Shown: in pieces, positions 37,650-40,533 of the stretch
How positions within the stretch are numbered: the first letter of the stretch is position 1
Layout of the letters: each line of letters starts with the position of its first letter
NCBI GenBank assembly: GCA_008015835.1
Contig: SSGH01000052.1
Span: 1-40,533 of the forward strand
Length of the DNA stretch: 40,533 nucleotides
Direction: 5' to 3'
Source: Lysobacter sp.
Lineage (GTDB): Bacteria; Pseudomonadota; Gammaproteobacteria; Xanthomonadales; Xanthomonadaceae
Notes under the pieces: model-generated
The model's input: the letters and a program-made list of their open reading frames with translations, nothing else
Database searches by the model: none
Told to the model about the DNA's origin: nothing
Made by a program: the position numbers and the translations under genes

Positions 37650-37677
37650 CGTCACACGACCGTCACCGCGCAGTCAT
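37650..37677 (+). promoter_or_regulatory. Pho-box-like array with three half-sites before the glycosyltransferase
   Basis: CGTCAC at 37650, CGTCAC at 37661 and AGTCAT at 37672 are direct repeats with exact 11-bp spacing, the spacing of PhoB half-sites (core TGTCA). The array ends 48 bp before the ATG at 37725, similar to the Pho box before phoB. The spacers between the cores are GC-rich rather than AT-rich, which lowers the match. Confidence 0.6.
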
Positions 37678-37724
37678 TCCCATTTCACCGCGCACGTTCA
37701 GTCTTCGCGAAACCGGAGACCGAC

Positions 37725-38891
37725 ATGCGCTACGCCATCGTCACCGAGACCTATCCGCCGGAAATCAACGGCGTCGCGCTGACCGTGCAAAGTCTCGAAC
37801 ATGGATTGCTCGACCGCGGCCACGACGTGCGTGTGATTCGACCGCGGCAGCAGCGGGATCGAGCCCAAGAACACCGCGAGCATTTGATGCCGAGCCTGCC
37901 GTTGCCGCGCTATCCGGGCCTGCGTTTCGGGCTGCCGATGGCGAAACGACTCGAATCCCTTTGGAGAACCCAGCGCCCGGACGCGATTTATGTGGCCACG
38001 GAAGGCCCCTTGGGATGGGCGGCGTTGCGCGCCGCGCGCAGGCTGGGCATCGCGACCGCCAGCGGCTTCCACACCCGCTTCGACGCGTACATGCGCGACT
38101 ATGGCGTCGCGTTCCTGCAGGGCGCGGCGCTGCGCTGGATGCGGCATTTCCATCATCTGGCCGACGCGACGCTGGTGCCGACCGAAGAGCTTCGCGAATT
38201 CCTGAGCGCCAACGGTTTCGCGCACATCGTGCGATTGGCGCGCGCGGTCGATACCGAGTTATTCCGCCCCGAGCGGCGAGAGGCCGCGTTGCGCGCGGAA
38301 TGGGGCTTGAGCGAACGCGACATGGCGGTGATCCATCTCGGCCGGATCGCGCCGGAGAAGAATCTCGATCTCGCGATCCGCAGTTTCCGCGCGATTCGCG
38401 CGCGGCACCCGAGCGCGCGTTTCGTGTGGGTCGGCGACGGACCGGAACGCGCGCGAATCGCGCACGAGAACCCGGACTTCGTCTTTTGCGGCGTCCAGCG
38501 CGGCGAAGCCCTCGCCCGCCACTTCGCCTCCGCCGATCTGTTCTTGTTTCCGAGCCTGTCGGAAACTTACGGCAACGTCACGTTGGAAGCCTTGGCCAGC
38601 GGCGTGCCGACGGTCGCCTACGACTACGGCGCCGCGCGCGAACGGCTGCGCTCCGGCGAGAACGGCGTCGCCATCGCCGCATCGGGCGATCCGCGCATCG
38701 ACGACGCCGCATTCGTCGATGCGGCGATGAGCGTCGCCGACGACACGCGGCTGCGCGCGCGCATGCGCACCGCCGCGCGCGCCTCGGTGCTCGCGTTGAC
38801 GCCGTCGCGCGTCGCCGCCGACTTCGACCGCATTCTTTCCACGCTCGGACACGAGAAACGCGCTCATGAACGTTACGCCTCTGCAGCATAG
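37725..38891 (+). CDS. GT4-family glycosyltransferase, probably lipid-modifying
   Basis: This 388-residue GT-B enzyme has the N-terminal TYPPEINGVALTV loop, the middle GFHTRFDAYMRDYG segment, HLGRIAPEKNLDLAI at the start of the nucleotide-sugar domain and the ETYGNVTLEALASG retaining-transferase motif. It resembles bacterial enzymes that glycosylate diacylglycerol or phosphatidylinositol-type lipids. It overlaps the downstream PAP2 phosphatase gene by 26 bp and is preceded by a Pho-box-like array, which together suggest phosphate-free glycolipid synthesis during starvation. The acceptor is not provable from sequence. Confidence 0.85.
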   Translation: MRYAIVTETYPPEINGVALTVQSLEHGLLDRGHDVRVIRPRQQRDRAQEHREHLMPSLPLPRYPGLRFGLPMAKRLESLWRTQRPDAIYVATEGPLGWAALRAARRLGIATASGFHTRFDAYMRDYGVAFLQGAALRWMRHFHHLADATLVPTEELREFLSANGFAHIVRLARAVDTELFRPERREAALRAEWGLSERDMAVIHLGRIAPEKNLDLAIRSFRAIRARHPSARFVWVGDGPERARIAHENPDFVFCGVQRGEALARHFASADLFLFPSLSETYGNVTLEALASGVPTVAYDYGAARERLRSGENGVAIAASGDPRIDDAAFVDAAMSVADDTRLRARMRTAARASVLALTPSRVAADFDRILSTLGHEKRAHERYASAA

Positions 38892-39417
38892 GCTGCGCGC
38901 CAACGACGCCGACTGGTGCCTGCGCGCGAATGCGCTGTGCGCGAGCGACGCGGTGCGACGCTACTTCTCGCTGGTCAGCAAACTCGGCGACGGGCCGTTG
39001 TGGTATGCGCTGATCTTCGCGCCGGTGGCGCTGCGCGGCGCGGACGGTCTGCCGGCCACCCTGCATCTGGCCGCGATCGGGGCGTTCGCGGTTCTGCTCT
39101 ATAAAGCGCTCAAACGCTGGACGCGGCGGCCGCGCCCCTGCGCATCGGACATCCGCATCCGCGCGTGGGTCGCGCCATTGGACGAATTCAGTTTTCCGTC
39201 CGGGCATACGCTGCATGCGGTGGCCTTCAGCGTCGTCGCTATCGCGTACGCGCCGATGGCCGCGTGGATACTCGCGCCGTTCGCGCTGAGCGTCGCCGCT
39301 TCGCGCGTGATCTTGGGCCTGCACTATCCCAGCGATGTGCTCGCGGCGACCGGCATCGGCGCGGCGCTCGCGTTCGGTTCGTTCTGGGTGCGCGATCTTC
39401 TGCTCGCGGCGTTCTGA
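38866..39417 (+). CDS. PAP2-family membrane phosphatase
   Basis: This 183-residue membrane protein has the three PAP2 phosphatase motifs: KRWTRRPRP, FPSGHT and SRVILGLHYPSDVLAA. It has about five hydrophobic segments. Likely substrates are phosphatidic acid, phosphatidylglycerophosphate or undecaprenyl diphosphate. Its start lies inside the glycosyltransferase gene, so the two are translationally linked; diacylglycerol made here could feed that enzyme. It ends 97 bp before the convergent hydrolase gene. Confidence 0.88.
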   Translation: MNVTPLQHRLRANDADWCLRANALCASDAVRRYFSLVSKLGDGPLWYALIFAPVALRGADGLPATLHLAAIGAFAVLLYKALKRWTRRPRPCASDIRIRAWVAPLDEFSFPSGHTLHAVAFSVVAIAYAPMAAWILAPFALSVAASRVILGLHYPSDVLAATGIGAALAFGSFWVRDLLLAAF

Positions 39418-39514
39418 GCGACGACGGAGACGCGCGCTTCGGCGAAATGTCGTCGGATTTCCGCAGAAATCCCGCCGAAATCGGCCCGCTCCCGCATCGC
39501 TCCGCCGATCGGGA

Positions 39515-40420
39515 CTACCAGCGTTCGAGCCGCGCGCGCGCGATCGCGGGCGCCGCTTGCTCGCGCCAATCGCGATCGTTCGCGACTTGCGCTTCGGCGC
39601 GGCTGGCGTCGAGCCGTTCGATATCGATCTCGGCGCAGGTCCAAACGCCCTCGATTTCGCCGACGCCCGCCGACGACGCCAGCACGCCGTCGGCCGGAAA
39701 ACCGACATCCATCGGCGCGTAGAGCGTCGCTTCGCCGGTGTTGGCGTCGAGCGCCGGGTTCGACGGTGCCTCGCCCGCGGTGACCGCCTGCGCGACGAAG
39801 CAGCGATTCTCCAACGCGCGCGCGAGGCAACCCACGCGCACCCGCGTTTCGCCCGCGGGGGTGTCGGTGCAACTGGGCACCAGCAGCGCGCGCGCGCCGG
39901 CTTCGCACTGCGCGCGCACCGGCAGCGGGAATTCGATGTCGTAGCAGATCGCGATGCCCACGCGCAGGCCGTCGAGATCGAACACCTTCAACGCGTCGCC
40001 GCCGTCGATGACGCCGGTCTTTTTCTCGAAACCGGTGAGCCGCAATTTGTCCTGCCAGCCGTAGCGACCATCCGGCGCGAACAGATCGGCGCGATTGCGG
40101 TAACGCTTGCGATGACGTCCGTCGCCGACATCCAACAAGAACGTGCCGGCGACCAGCCACAGTCCGGTGTCGCGGGCGAGCCCGGCGAACAGATCCAGCC
40201 ACGCGGGGCGCAGCGCCTGCAGCGCGTCGAGCGAGGCGTGCAGATCGCCGCCGATTTCCGGCGAGAAGGTCGACGCGAGTTCCAGCGACAGATATTCCGG
40301 CAACACCGCGACATGCGCGCCGGCATTCGCGGCATCGGTCAGCGTACGCCGTTGATGCTCGGCGAAATCGTCGAAATGCGGCGGCGCGCCGATGGGGTAT
40401 TTCGCGACGGCGATTTTCAT
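39515..40420 (-). CDS. Carbon-nitrogen hydrolase (nitrilase superfamily)
   Basis: This 301-residue protein has the Glu-Lys-Cys triad of the nitrilase superfamily: Glu42 in LPEYLSLE, Lys125 in WQDKLRLTGFE and Cys159 in AICYDIEFP. It most resembles amidase-type members; in related organisms this domain is found next to or fused with a GNAT acetyltransferase. The substrate is unknown. The ATG at 40420 overlaps the stop codon of the upstream gene as ATGA, so the two are coupled. Confidence 0.9.
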   Translation of the reverse strand: MKIAVAKYPIGAPPHFDDFAEHQRRTLTDAANAGAHVAVLPEYLSLELASTFSPEIGGDLHASLDALQALRPAWLDLFAGLARDTGLWLVAGTFLLDVGDGRHRKRYRNRADLFAPDGRYGWQDKLRLTGFEKKTGVIDGGDALKVFDLDGLRVGIAICYDIEFPLPVRAQCEAGARALLVPSCTDTPAGETRVRVGCLARALENRCFVAQAVTAGEAPSNPALDANTGEATLYAPMDVGFPADGVLASSAGVGEIEGVWTCAEIDIERLDASRAEAQVANDRDWREQAAPAIARARLERW

Positions 40421-40533
40421 GCGGTCCGCTCCTCGCGCAGCGAGCGCGTCCAAAACGTCAACGCGTGCGAGATGTCGCCGCGATCGATTTCGTTCCACTC
40501 CAGATGCACGGTCATGCCTTCGCGGCGCGCGTA
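40417..40533 (-). CDS. 3' end of an upstream gene, function not identified
   Basis: The last 38 codons of a frame entering from the right edge read GMTVHLEWNEIDRGDISHALTF in the middle (split as GMTVHLEWNEID and RGDISHALTF) and end LREERTA before a TGA at 40417-40419. It overlaps the hydrolase start by 4 bp. By analogy with GNAT-nitrilase pairs it might be an acetyltransferase, but the visible part is too short to support that. Confidence 0.6.
   Translation of the reverse strand, partial: YARREGMTVHLEWNEIDRGDISHALTFWTRSLREERTA

Overview
The window is GC-rich proteobacterial chromosome. Its backbone gene order is the one found in Xanthomonadaceae/Lysobacteraceae: tRNA-Pro-Arg-His-Lys-Leu, then tig-clpP-clpX-lon-hupB, tRNA-Val and tRNA-Asp, and on the other side phoB-phoR-ppk1-ppx. 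I infer a Lysobacter/Xanthomonas-type gammaproteobacterium; the genus cannot be fixed from this sequence.

Positions 1-12276 hold a complete type I-C CRISPR-Cas locus on the minus strand: cas3, a 489-bp gap, cas5c-cas8c(with internal cas11c)-cas7-cas4-cas1-cas2, the leader, and an array of 60 repeat units and 59 spacers that runs off the left edge. Positions 12277-13682 carry no convincing gene. Positions 13683-17303 carry a small mobile-element replication cassette (AlpA-type regulator, separate CHC2 zinc-finger protein, Toprim-DUF3987 primase/helicase-like protein) and an unknown gene. This block stops at the 3' end of tRNA-Asp, where relatives usually have ppiD, so positions 1 to about 17470 look like a genomic island inserted at that tRNA.

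The most notable structure is the cas3-cas5 gap (9508-9996). It contains a single degenerate CRISPR repeat (9617-9651) whose hairpin is kept by a compensatory change and whose 3' handle differs from the array repeat at one base. The pseudo-spacer after it matches two tandem sites just after the cas3 stop codon. Each site follows a TTC (the usual I-C PAM) and matches at 17 of 22 positions. The five mismatches are the same in both sites (6, 8, 12, 13, 18), and three of them are the positions that Cascade flips out of the guide-target helix. A promoter-like sequence lies next to the sites, followed by mini-ORFs with an AGGAGG sequence and tandem rare Arg codons. This is the layout expected of a crRNA-like cas regulator or toxin-antitoxin RNA guard (CreR/CreTA type), here in a type I-C operon.

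The right half (17474-40533) is backbone: tRNAs, the trigger factor/Clp/Lon proteostasis cluster and HU, a Bax inhibitor-1 family membrane protein, isocitrate dehydrogenase, a CMD/AhpD-like protein, glutaredoxin, a BepA-like M48 protease, a VapBC-type toxin-antitoxin pair, and a phosphate module. The phosphate module has a near-consensus Pho box before phoB and a three-unit 11-bp Pho-box-like array before a glycosyltransferase-PAP2 phosphatase pair, which suggests phosphate-controlled lipid remodelling.
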